From assembly GCA_021783855.1 (NCBI GenBank), contig JAJXTL010000131.1:1-8250 (forward strand): a DNA stretch of 8,250 nt, written 5' to 3'. The translations under genes were made by a program, and so were the position numbers. Each line of letters begins with the position of its first letter. Position 1 is the stretch's first letter. The DNA comes from Pseudomonadota bacterium (GTDB taxonomy: Bacteria; Pseudomonadota; Gammaproteobacteria; Burkholderiales; Gallionellaceae). Below are positions 1 through 6,034 of this stretch, piece by piece. The notes under the pieces were generated by a model. That model made no database searches and had not been told where the DNA came from. It worked only from the letters and a program-made list of their open reading frames with translations.

Positions 1-127
1 AGGCAAATGAAAAAGGGGCGATCTCGAAGCGCACGGTCTTTCCGCCAAAGCGCGCAATCCTTTCCAGTGCCCAGCTGTTTTGCATGAGCACATGATTCAG
101 CGCGGCTGCCGACAACCTTGGGATCAC
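1..127 (-). CDS. ubiJ: Ubiquinone biosynthesis accessory factor UbiJ, SCP2 lipid-binding domain (partial, N-terminus only)
   Basis: Only the first 42 codons are present; the gene runs off the left edge. Translation from a GTG at 127-125 gives a protein beginning with IPRLSAAALNH and continuing through QNSWALERIARFGGKTVRFE. This matches the usual N-terminus of UbiJ (YigP), in which a helix with 'LNH.L..', a W..ER.A motif and a GK.VR strand open the SCP2-like fold. UbiJ is known as an accessory factor that binds hydrophobic ubiquinone intermediates for the soluble Ubi complex. The GTG overlaps the TGA stop of the Tim44-like gene (GTGA), so the two are probably translationally coupled. An internal ATG at 85-83 is possible but would remove the conserved 'LNH' helix. 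In related bacteria ubiB usually follows and ubiE precedes the pair; neither is visible here. Identification is by family resemblance, with no C-terminal half to confirm it. Confidence 0.72.
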   Translation of the reverse strand, partial: MIPRLSAAALNHVLMQNSWALERIARFGGKTVRFEIAPFSFA

Positions 128-900
128 GACAGGCCGGTCTGCTGTATGCCTGCCAGCAGCCACACCGAATGGCCGTCCTTCAGGTTTTTCTGCACATGCC
201 AGATTTCATCAACACTCTCCGGATTACCGTTGTTTTCGCGCAACCGGGCTGTGAAGCGCACGCTGGCTATCGCGCAGTCACCTTCATGCGCTACTTCCAG
301 GAGGTCGGCGCTGAGCGCAAGCACCTCCGTGTTCTGTACATCCGGGCCGCGCTTCTGCATCTGCATGGAGATTTCCGCAAACATTTCCGGCGTGGTGTAT
401 TCGCGGATGTCGTTCAGGTCCTTCTTGTCGTTCGCTGCCTGCAGGCGGATGAAGGAAATCTTTGCGCTGCGCAGAAAACTCTCTGTCGGGAAATCAGCCG
501 GTATGCGGCTGGCCGCAGAAGCGCCGCCCGCGTATTGCTGCTGGAAGGGTGGTGAGTGGGTTGCGCCTGCATATTGCATCGCAGGCTGTCTCTTGCGCAA
601 CAGGGAAAGCACGAACATCACCGCGATGAAGACAAGCGCCAGCATCAGGATATTGCCCATCGCACCGTGGCCAGCGAACATTGCCCCCAGACCTGCACCG
701 ATGGCAAGACCTGCCAGGGGCCCCATCCATCTGTTGCCGGATGGCGAGGGGGCCGCGGGCGCTGCCTGTCTTTGCTGCGGCGCCATCGTGCGCTGCTTGC
801 CGAAACTGCTCCCGCCGCCAAAACGCCTGGCTTCTGCCGTCGCGGAGAACAGCGCGAGACAGGTCAGCGCTATGGTCAAAAAAATCAGAAATCGTTTCAT
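124..900 (-). CDS. Tim44-like domain membrane protein of the ubi locus
   Basis: A 258-residue protein starting at the ATG 900-898. It is preceded by an AGGGA ribosome site about five bases upstream; an in-frame start at 951 would add 17 residues ahead of a good signal peptide and is rejected. Residues 1-24 form a signal sequence ending in a plausible A-E-A cleavage site, followed by RRFGGGSSFGKQR, the glycine-rich stretch typical of bacterial Tim44-like proteins. A proline/glutamine-rich linker follows, then a small-residue membrane segment (about 59-79) and a second one (about 83-101). The Tim44-like/NTF2-fold domain covers about 135-255, with FLRSAKISFIRLQ, the acidic DLNDIREYTTPEMF segment and a final W..AGIQQ. 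Bacterial members commonly lie between ubiE and ubiJ, which fits here. The precise role is unknown. A scaffold or membrane-anchoring function for quinone synthesis is an inference from position; protein import as in mitochondria is not implied. Confidence 0.85.
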   Translation of the reverse strand: MKRFLIFLTIALTCLALFSATAEARRFGGGSSFGKQRTMAPQQRQAAPAAPSPSGNRWMGPLAGLAIGAGLGAMFAGHGAMGNILMLALVFIAVMFVLSLLRKRQPAMQYAGATHSPPFQQQYAGGASAASRIPADFPTESFLRSAKISFIRLQAANDKKDLNDIREYTTPEMFAEISMQMQKRGPDVQNTEVLALSADLLEVAHEGDCAIASVRFTARLRENNGNPESVDEIWHVQKNLKDGHSVWLLAGIQQTGLS

Positions 901-936
901 ATATTCCCTGTTGCGTGAGTAAAACCAGTGGGTCGA

Positions 937-942
937 AGTATA
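937..942 (-). promoter_or_regulatory. Possible -10 element (TATACT) for the Tim44-like gene
   Basis: Read on the minus strand, TATACT lies about 37 bases before the ATG of the Tim44-like gene. No good -35 hexamer is seen at 16-18 bases spacing, so this is weak. The gap 901-974 holds no obvious terminator for the preceding small membrane protein gene, so read-through is also possible. Confidence 0.25.
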
Positions 943-974
943 ACAGTTCAAAGGGCGGCGATTTTGCGTGCAGG

Positions 975-1337
975 TCAGGGTTTGACCTCGATCACGTCAG
1001 TGACAAAATATTCCGTGTCGCCAAAACAGGAAGTGGGCAATCCCTTGTGCTGCTCATAGACCAGCGAGACGCGCTGACCTGCTAGCTGGTTGATGCGTTT
1101 AGCGACGGCATCGTCGCGCACCGTGAAAAGGAATTTTTCCGGCATCGCGCCGGGCAACGAGATCAACGAAAGCTCGCCTTCCCAGGTCTTGCATAGCCAT
1201 CCCTTGTTCGACAGCTTCTGCAGATAGCCTGCGCGCTCCCCCTTCGAATAGCTCCAATGAAGCGCCAGCCAGAGATATCCTGCCAGAAGCAGGATTGCGA
1301 TTAAAACAAACAGGACGACATGTTTCCATTTGGGCAT
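975..1337 (-). CDS. Conserved small single-span membrane protein, function unknown
   Basis: A 120-residue protein with a strong ribosome site (GAGGA seven bases before the ATG). Residues about 7-27 are a hydrophobic membrane segment following a short basic N-terminus (MPKWKH), suggesting an inner-membrane anchor with the rest outside the cytoplasm. The soluble part begins with WSYSKGERAGYLQKLS and NKGWLCKTWEGEL, a pattern recalled from short betaproteobacterial proteins that databases often call hypothetical or, wrongly, '6-phosphogluconate dehydrogenase'. There is no Rossmann nucleotide-binding motif here, and the protein is far too short for that enzyme. Two cysteines (C49, C104) could form a disulfide if the domain is periplasmic. 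The gene sits between rluA and the Tim44-like gene on the same strand with 59- and 74-base gaps, so operon membership is uncertain. No biochemical function can be assigned. Confidence 0.8.
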   Translation of the reverse strand: MPKWKHVVLFVLIAILLLAGYLWLALHWSYSKGERAGYLQKLSNKGWLCKTWEGELSLISLPGAMPEKFLFTVRDDAVAKRINQLAGQRVSLVYEQHKGLPTSCFGDTEYFVTDVIEVKP

Positions 1338-1374
1338 GAGTTATTCCTCGTTGGTGCCTGAAAGGCTGATTTGC

Positions 1375-1380
1375 ATTATA
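1375..1380 (-). promoter_or_regulatory. Likely -10 element (TATAAT) for the small membrane protein gene
   Basis: A perfect TATAAT on the minus strand lies 37 bases before the start codon at 1337, in the short gap after rluA. The hexamer 16 bases further upstream reads TTCTGA, which is a weak -35. The promoter is therefore plausible but judged mainly on its -10 match. Confidence 0.4.
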
Positions 1381-1396
1381 ACGGACTGCCATGTGA

Positions 1397-2050
1397 TCAG
1401 AATGGCGGATCAGAGATCAAGCGCATCTGGTGACCCGTGACCGGATGAACAAAGTCCAGCCCCTGCGCATGCAGCATCAGCCGTTCGGAAGGAAGTCCGC
1501 CGTATAAGGCGTCGCCGACGATAGGATGGCCGATGGCCTGAAGATGAACGCGCAACTGGTGGGTGCGCCCGGTGATGGGCTCGAGTTCGATGCGGGTATT
1601 CTGTGCATCCTGTGCGATCACCCGGTAGCGGGTTAAAGAAGGCTGGCCGAGCGCAATATCGATCTTGCGCAACGGTCGGTTGGGCCAGTCGGCGATGATG
1701 GGCAGGTTGATTTCGCCGCATTCGGAGGCCATTTTACCTGACACGATTGCCACATAAGACTTTGCAACGAGGCGTTCGCGGAACAGCCCGGAGAGACTGC
1801 GCTGCATGGCCTGCCCCAGGGCAAGCAAAATCAGGCCCGATGTGGCCATATCGAGGCGATGCACGATCAGCGCATCCTTGAAATCCTTACGGACACGCGC
1901 ATCCAGGCTATCCTGTTTATCCGTTCCCCGCCCCGGCACGCTTAACAAGCCGGCGGGTTTGTTCACCGCCAGCAGGAATTCGTCGGCATAGATCAATTCG
2001 AGGCCTTTGTCGGCAGGCGTTGTGTAAGAGATCACAGTATATTGAAACAA
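1397..2050 (-). CDS. rluA: RluA-type dual-specificity rRNA/tRNA pseudouridine synthase
   Basis: A 217-residue enzyme of the RluA family, close in length to E. coli RluA (219). It contains VNKPAGLLSVPGR (residues 29-41), the catalytic motif HRLDMATSG with the nucleophile aspartate D67, the motif ADWPNRP (about 140-146), and the late motif ITGRTHQLRVHLQAIGHPI.GD. The combination of HRLDMATSG with DWPNRP points to RluA proper, which isomerises U746 in 23S rRNA and U32 in several tRNAs, rather than to RluC, RluD or TruC. There is no S4 domain. The start is unusual: no ATG is available near the N-terminus. The TTG at 2050-2048 gives a length comparable to E. coli, and a GTG at 2035-2033 is an alternative; neither has a visible Shine-Dalgarno site. 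The gene begins six bases after the phnA-like stop, so re-initiation by ribosomes from that gene is likely. Confidence 0.88.
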   Translation of the reverse strand: MFQYTVISYTTPADKGLELIYADEFLLAVNKPAGLLSVPGRGTDKQDSLDARVRKDFKDALIVHRLDMATSGLILLALGQAMQRSLSGLFRERLVAKSYVAIVSGKMASECGEINLPIIADWPNRPLRKIDIALGQPSLTRYRVIAQDAQNTRIELEPITGRTHQLRVHLQAIGHPIVGDALYGGLPSERLMLHAQGLDFVHPVTGHQMRLISDPPF

Positions 2051-2056
2051 GTATTA

Positions 2057-2398
2057 TTATGCTTTTTTTACAAACTCGGTCTTAAGCTGCATTGCGCCTA
2101 TGCCATCGATCTTGCAGTCGATGTCGTGGTCGCCGTCCACCAGACGGATGTTTTTCACTTTCGTTCCCAGCTTGACGACAACGGAAGAGCCCTTGACCTT
2201 CAAGTCCTTGATCACCGTGACTGAATCGCCGTCAGCCAGCACGTTGCCAAAGGCGTCTTTATACACGCGCTTCTGCACGTCGCTTGAGACGGATGTATCT
2301 TTAGACCATTCATGCGCACACTCTGGACAGACATAGTTGCTGCCATCCTCGTAGGTGTATTCAGAACCGCATTGTGGACATTTTGGTAAGATGGTCAT
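2057..2398 (-). CDS. yjdM: PhnA/YjdM family zinc-ribbon protein
   Basis: A 113-residue protein, nearly the length of E. coli PhnA/YjdM (111). The start ATG at 2398-2396 has AGGA eight bases upstream; an in-frame start at 2467 would add 23 residues with no family counterpart. The N-terminus is a zinc ribbon with two CxxC knuckles (C7-C10 and C24-C27) around a short [10 protein letters not shown] loop. It is followed by CAHEW and a C-terminal SH3-like beta domain with the family pattern [20 protein letters not shown] and [13 protein letters not shown]. The name PhnA is historical: in E. coli the gene lies near the phosphonate operon, but this family is distinct from phosphonoacetate hydrolase, and its role is unsettled. 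It ends with tandem stop codons (TAATAA) just before rluA and appears to lead a two-gene transcript with it. It is divergent from the receiver gene at 2509. Confidence 0.88.
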   Translation of the reverse strand: MTILPKCPQCGSEYTYEDGSNYVCPECAHEWSKDTSVSSDVQKRVYKDAFGNVLADGDSVTVIKDLKVKGSSVVVKLGTKVKNIRLVDGDHDIDCKIDGIGAMQLKTEFVKKA

Positions 2399-2453
2399 GG
2401 AGATTCCTGTATTGAATGGATTGAACAAATTTTCTTCGGTGAAGACGCGGCGC

Positions 2454-2483
2454 TTGTCTTCTTTCATTGGATTGACTTAAAGT
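2454..2483 (+). promoter_or_regulatory. Possible sigma-70 promoter for the single-domain receiver gene
   Basis: TTGTCT (2454-2459) and TAAAGT (2478-2483) are 18 bases apart in the 110-base divergent gap between the phnA-like gene and the receiver gene. Both hexamers deviate from consensus. The start of transcription would fall about 20 bases before the ATG at 2509. Confidence 0.25.
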
Positions 2484-2508
2484 ATCCCGAAATCCCAAAA
2501 GAAACCAG

Positions 2509-2874
2509 ATGAAAATGATCAAAGCGCTCATTGTTGACGATGATGAAATCACGCGGGTTCTGTTGAGGTCCATGCTCCGTCAGAATAATATCAATGTCGT
2601 GGGCGAAGCCAGAAATGGCGTTGATGCGCAGGAACTCTGCGCAAAGTTCAGACCGGATATTCTGTTTCTGGATATCAACATGCCAAAAATAAACGGCATG
2701 GAGGCATTGAAAGCCATCAAGAACGACCATCCCGACATCACCGTGATCATGATCAGCAGCGATGCCACACTGTACAATGTGAAAGAGTCCTGCAACCAAG
2801 GGGCCGACAATTTCATCGTGAAGCCATTCAGCCAGGCAAAGATCATGGACGCCATTGCCCGAAGCCTGGGATGA
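2509..2874 (+). CDS. Single-domain response regulator (CheY-like receiver only)
   Basis: A 121-residue protein consisting of one receiver domain and nothing else. The acidic pocket is D10 and D11 (in LIVDDDE). The phosphoacceptor is D55 (FLDINMP), the switch Ser/Thr is S83 (IMISSDA), and the invariant lysine is K105 (VKPF). All positions needed for phosphorylation are present. There is no DNA-binding or enzymatic output, so it should act through protein-protein contacts, as CheY does, or as a relay or phosphate-sink intermediate like Spo0F or Sma0114-type regulators. Its ribosome site is weak. The gene is convergent with the hybrid kinase gene, whose stop lies only eight bases beyond this one, so it is not in the kinase operon but is a likely partner for the Hpt domain encoded there. 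It does not show the usual neighbours of a chemotaxis CheY. Confidence 0.88.
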   Translation: MKMIKALIVDDDEITRVLLRSMLRQNNINVVGEARNGVDAQELCAKFRPDILFLDINMPKINGMEALKAIKNDHPDITVIMISSDATLYNVKESCNQGADNFIVKPFSQAKIMDAIARSLG

Positions 2875-2905
2875 ACGGCATATCAGTATATGATGTTTTT
2901 GCCGT
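2875..2905 (+). terminator. Possible intrinsic terminator between the convergent receiver and kinase genes
   Basis: Just after the receiver stop, ACGGCA (2875-2880) can pair with TGCCGT (2900-2905), and an inner CATAT/ATATG pair (2879-2883 with 2888-2892) precedes a run of five T (2896-2900). The small AT-rich stem is weak, and the T-run lies inside the 3' end of the kinase gene, so function is uncertain. Confidence 0.3.
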
Positions 2906-5822
2906 CCGGAAGATTGCCATCCACCCTTAATGCCTGCAGCCTTTCGATCTGGTGCAGGAGTCCGTCCAGCGCCTCCATCGTCGCATTCAAATCGCCATTT
3001 TTGGCCAGCCTTTCCAGTTTCCTCGCCTGATGCGTGAGTGCAGGGGTGCCGCAATAGCTGGATGCGCCAGCCAGCTTGTGCGCGATCTGGTAGATGTCTT
3101 CCGGATGATTTCTTGCGGCGGCAAGGCTGGCGGAATATTCAGCCAGCTTGTCAAACAGCATGCCTAACACCTTGCGCCATAGCTCCCATTCGCCTAGCGA
3201 TAATTCAACGCCCAACCCGGGATCGAGCAGCGCTAGCTGATGATTGGCCTTTGCAATGCCGCCATCGGTCGCGCCCGTTGCAGAAGGCACAGGAGATACG
3301 GCCAGCCCCAGCTTTACCAATACGTTCCTCAGCGCCATCTCGTTGATGGGCTTGCTAAGGTACTCGTCCATGCCGGCTGACAGATATCGCTCCCTGTCGC
3401 CGCGCAGCGCATTGGCGGTGAGTGCGATAATTGGTGTATGACGTTTGCTGTTTTTTTCCAGTTCACGAATGCGAGCGGTAGCCTCCATACCGTCCATGAC
3501 CGGCATATGCACGTCCATCAGGATGAGATCGTAAGTTTTCCTATGGTAGGCATCCAGTGCCTGCGCGCCATTTTCTGCAAGTTCGGAAGTCGCGCCCAGT
3601 TGCTCAACTAGAATTTTCACCAGTTTTCGGTTGATTTCATTGTCATCGACGATCAGCACGGATAATTTTCCGCCGGTTCTTTTCGATTGAAGCTGGAATG
3701 CCGAGGCATCCTGCGCAGCAGTCACCGGTTCGGATGACAGAGGGGAGCGAGGGCATGGTTGTTTGGGCATGCGCAAGGTAAAGGTGAATATCGTTCCATG
3801 GCCCACCTGGCTCGCGACTGAAATTTCACCGCCCATCAATTCAACCAATGCCTTGGAAATGACGAGGCCCAGGCCGGTTCCGCCATATTTGCGGGTGGTT
3901 GAGACATCAGCCTGGCTGAAAGACTGGAATAATCGCGTCTGTTGTTCTGCAGAAATGCCGATGCCGCTATCCTTGACGGAGACCTGCACCAGCACATCGG
4001 AAGCACTTTCTTCCTTCAGCGCAGCCTTGATGAGTATTCCGCCCTGTCTGGTAAACTTGATGGCATTTCCCAAAAGATTGGACAGCACCTGGGAAATCCG
4101 CGCAGGATCGCCCAGCAGATGGGCAGGCACCTTGTTGTCATATTCAAAAGACAGATCAAGCCCCTTGTTCCTGGCGTTTGCCGAATGAAGGGATATGATC
4201 TCCCTTATCAACGATTTCAACTCGATGTCTATCTGCTCAAGCGAAACCTTTCCGGCCTCGATCTTGGAAAAATCGAGAATGTCGTTGATGACGGTCATCA
4301 GAACTTTGGCGGATACTTCCGTGGTGTCCAGATATTCGCGCTGGATCGGGGTGAGTTCCGTTTTCGCCAGCAGCCGCAAGAATCCCATGATGCCGTTCAA
4401 TGGCGTGCGGATCTCGTGACTCATGTTTGCAAGGAACAGGCTCTTGGACTGATTGGCAGCCTCTGCAGCCTGTTTTTCTATCAGCACCTTCCTTGCGTGT
4501 TCTTCGGCCATCTTCCTCTTGGTGATTTCCAGGCCATAACAGTGAACAATACGCTGGCCCTGGAGCGGGATGAATGTCCACAGCAGATAACGCTGATTGA
4601 ACTCGACTTCGATAGTCTGAGCCGTTGTGCCATCCCGCAAACAGCGCGCAACGATTTCCCTGTAATCGTTGGGAAGCAATACTTCAATCTCGTACGGGCT
4701 AAGCCCGAGTTCGGCGAGTACCTGACGTCCGCGCGGATTCATGTAGGTGATGTCCGCCTCGCCATTTGTGCTCAGCACGATTTCCGGGCTGCCTTCCGGA
4801 AAAGATGCGAGCGCCTTGAGCTTCTCGGTATGCTCCCTTTCCCTGAGGGTCAGCTTGAATGCAATCATGCTGATCACGCCAAGATATAGCAGAAAGACCA
4901 TCAATATCGGGTAGTTGTGTTCCCACCAGCGCGCGGCGATGAGTTTTTCCGGAACAGAAACAAATGCCAGCATATTGGCGTTGGGAAGATGGGAAAAGGC
5001 GCCTGTACGGTTGCCGCCGCCCAGGGAAGAATCCCCTTCGTAGGAGCCTGCGATGATGCCGGGGTGGGCGCGCAGCGTCTTCATCAGCCCGCCATGCCAT
5101 TGTGACTGGTTGAATATTTGCCCTGAATCGGCGATGGGCCAGATCAGCTGGAGGTATCCATCGTCGCGCATCAAGCCGACGCGGCTGTTGGAAATCAGCG
5201 GCAGGTCAGACCACAGAAATCCCGCGCTCTCCACGGGAATTGCGGCCTGTATGACGAACAGCGGAACGCCTCTGCCATCCTTTATGGTATGGCGGAAAGG
5301 GAAGTGCCATTGGTTTAAGCCCATGCCGAACTGGTTGCGTCCGATATTGTAGGAATAGGTATTGTTCAGATCGAACAGGAAATCCCGTAAATAAGCCGCA
5401 TCCTGATGGAAATCGGGCAGCGCCTCGCCGGGCGCCACATTGGTGTTCAGGAGCACTTTTCCCGCAGGACTGATCAATGCTACAGCGGCGATTTCCGGGT
5501 GCTCGGACACATACTCCGCCAGAGCCGGGCGCGCCTGCTCCGGATGAACGGTAACGTCCATCGTGACCAGCATCTGCCCCAGCATATCCATGCTGATACC
5601 AAGGCTGTCAAAGATCGCTTGGCTGCTTTTTGCGGCAAAGCCCGCCTGAATGGCAAGGTTGCGCTGCACATCCCGGTTTTCCTGCATCCAGCTTTTATAA
5701 CTGAATACGGCCAGCGCCAGCACGCCCAGTACAACGGTGCCGGCCAACAGATTCCTGAGCAGTTGTGCAAAGGGCGTTCTTGCAACCGGCTGGTGACCGG
5801 TTCGTGGTGGGGTTTGTATCAT
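2883..5822 (-). CDS. Membrane hybrid histidine kinase: periplasmic sensor, PAS, HisKA, HATPase, receiver, Hpt
   Basis: A 979-residue tripartite sensor kinase. Membrane segments at about 21-43 and 304-324 enclose a roughly 260-residue periplasmic sensor with Cache-like features, such as VALISPAGKVLLNTN and VGLMRDDGYLQLIWP. A PAS-like domain (about 335-436) ends in EITKRKMAE. HisKA carries the autophosphorylated H469 in MSHEIRTPLNGIMG. The ATPase domain has N586 (N box), DSGIGI (618-623) and YGGTGLGL (646-653). The receiver (about 720-838) has D726/D727, phosphoacceptor D770, T802 and K824. The C-terminal Hpt domain has H915 in AHKLAGASSYCG. This BarA/EvgS-like order implies a His-Asp-His relay whose last step passes phosphate to a separate receiver; the receiver proteins on both sides are the obvious candidates. 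All catalytic residues look intact. The signal sensed cannot be told. The ATG at 5822 lacks a clear Shine-Dalgarno site, but the next methionine (residue 46) lies after the first membrane segment, so the start stands. Confidence 0.93.
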   Translation of the reverse strand: MIQTPPRTGHQPVARTPFAQLLRNLLAGTVVLGVLALAVFSYKSWMQENRDVQRNLAIQAGFAAKSSQAIFDSLGISMDMLGQMLVTMDVTVHPEQARPALAEYVSEHPEIAAVALISPAGKVLLNTNVAPGEALPDFHQDAAYLRDFLFDLNNTYSYNIGRNQFGMGLNQWHFPFRHTIKDGRGVPLFVIQAAIPVESAGFLWSDLPLISNSRVGLMRDDGYLQLIWPIADSGQIFNQSQWHGGLMKTLRAHPGIIAGSYEGDSSLGGGNRTGAFSHLPNANMLAFVSVPEKLIAARWWEHNYPILMVFLLYLGVISMIAFKLTLREREHTEKLKALASFPEGSPEIVLSTNGEADITYMNPRGRQVLAELGLSPYEIEVLLPNDYREIVARCLRDGTTAQTIEVEFNQRYLLWTFIPLQGQRIVHCYGLEITKRKMAEEHARKVLIEKQAAEAANQSKSLFLANMSHEIRTPLNGIMGFLRLLAKTELTPIQREYLDTTEVSAKVLMTVINDILDFSKIEAGKVSLEQIDIELKSLIREIISLHSANARNKGLDLSFEYDNKVPAHLLGDPARISQVLSNLLGNAIKFTRQGGILIKAALKEESASDVLVQVSVKDSGIGISAEQQTRLFQSFSQADVSTTRKYGGTGLGLVISKALVELMGGEISVASQVGHGTIFTFTLRMPKQPCPRSPLSSEPVTAAQDASAFQLQSKRTGGKLSVLIVDDNEINRKLVKILVEQLGATSELAENGAQALDAYHRKTYDLILMDVHMPVMDGMEATARIRELEKNSKRHTPIIALTANALRGDRERYLSAGMDEYLSKPINEMALRNVLVKLGLAVSPVPSATGATDGGIAKANHQLALLDPGLGVELSLGEWELWRKVLGMLFDKLAEYSASLAAARNHPEDIYQIAHKLAGASSYCGTPALTHQARKLERLAKNGDLNATMEALDGLLHQIERLQALRVDGNLPDGKNIIY

Positions 5823-5832
5823 AGAAACTGTT

Positions 5833-5838
5833 TTTATA
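5833..5838 (-). promoter_or_regulatory. Possible -10 element (TATAAA) for the hybrid kinase gene
   Basis: On the minus strand TATAAA lies ten bases before the ATG, which would make the transcript almost leaderless. This fits the missing Shine-Dalgarno site, but no convincing -35 hexamer is seen, so the call is tentative. Confidence 0.2.
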
Positions 5839-5886
5839 TGCTTGGACTTTCAAGGTTAGCATATCATTGTTACATGCAGATCACAC

Positions 5887-5906
5887 CGGAATACCTGGAA
5901 ATTCCG
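5887..5906. promoter_or_regulatory. Inverted repeat in the kinase / GGDEF-EAL divergent region, possible operator
   Basis: CGGAAT (5887-5892) and ATTCCG (5901-5906) form a perfect six-base inverted repeat around an eight-base spacer, in the 212-base gap between the two divergent signalling genes. The centre lies about 65 bases upstream of the TATAAT of the plus-strand gene and about 75 bases upstream of the kinase start. It overlaps a second small inverted repeat, CCGCA/TGCGG (5904-5908 and 5917-5921). No regulator can be named. Confidence 0.25.
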
Positions 5907-5952
5907 CACTGCTCGCTGCGGCGGATAGGCTGCGCATATTCAGAAATGGCCA

Positions 5953-5963
5953 TGATATATAAT
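5953..5963 (+). promoter_or_regulatory. Likely -10 region of the GGDEF-EAL gene promoter (TATAAT with upstream TG)
   Basis: TGATATATAAT contains a perfect TATAAT (5958-5963) and, one register earlier, an extended -10 type TGATATATA. It lies about 70 bases upstream of the ATG at 6035. A -35 of good quality is not visible at 17 bases (CATATT), which would fit an extended -10 promoter or an activated one. Confidence 0.45.
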
Positions 5964-6034
5964 GCGCCATTGATTTGCTGCTTCCTGTTCTTGCAGGGAA
6001 AGTAAAGTCTGTTTTCAATTAAGACAGGAAAAGC

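Noticed and set aside
80..922. A 280-codon plus-strand open frame opposite the Tim44-like gene
   Set aside because: It lies antisense to a gene with a clear signal peptide, domain pattern and ribosome site; its translation is cysteine/arginine-rich and without recognisable motifs.
901..951. Upstream in-frame start adding 17 residues to the Tim44-like protein
   Set aside because: The extension precedes a complete signal peptide and has no ribosome site, whereas the ATG at 900-898 has AGGGA at good spacing.
2464..3054. A 196-codon minus-strand open frame across the receiver gene and kinase 3' end
   Set aside because: It spans a gene boundary and covers the well-supported receiver gene in antisense; it is a codon-bias shadow.
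3942..4889. A 315-codon plus-strand open frame opposite the hybrid kinase
   Set aside because: It is antisense to the HisKA, ATPase and PAS coding sequence, whose motifs are intact; the antisense translation has no family resemblance and no ribosome site of note.
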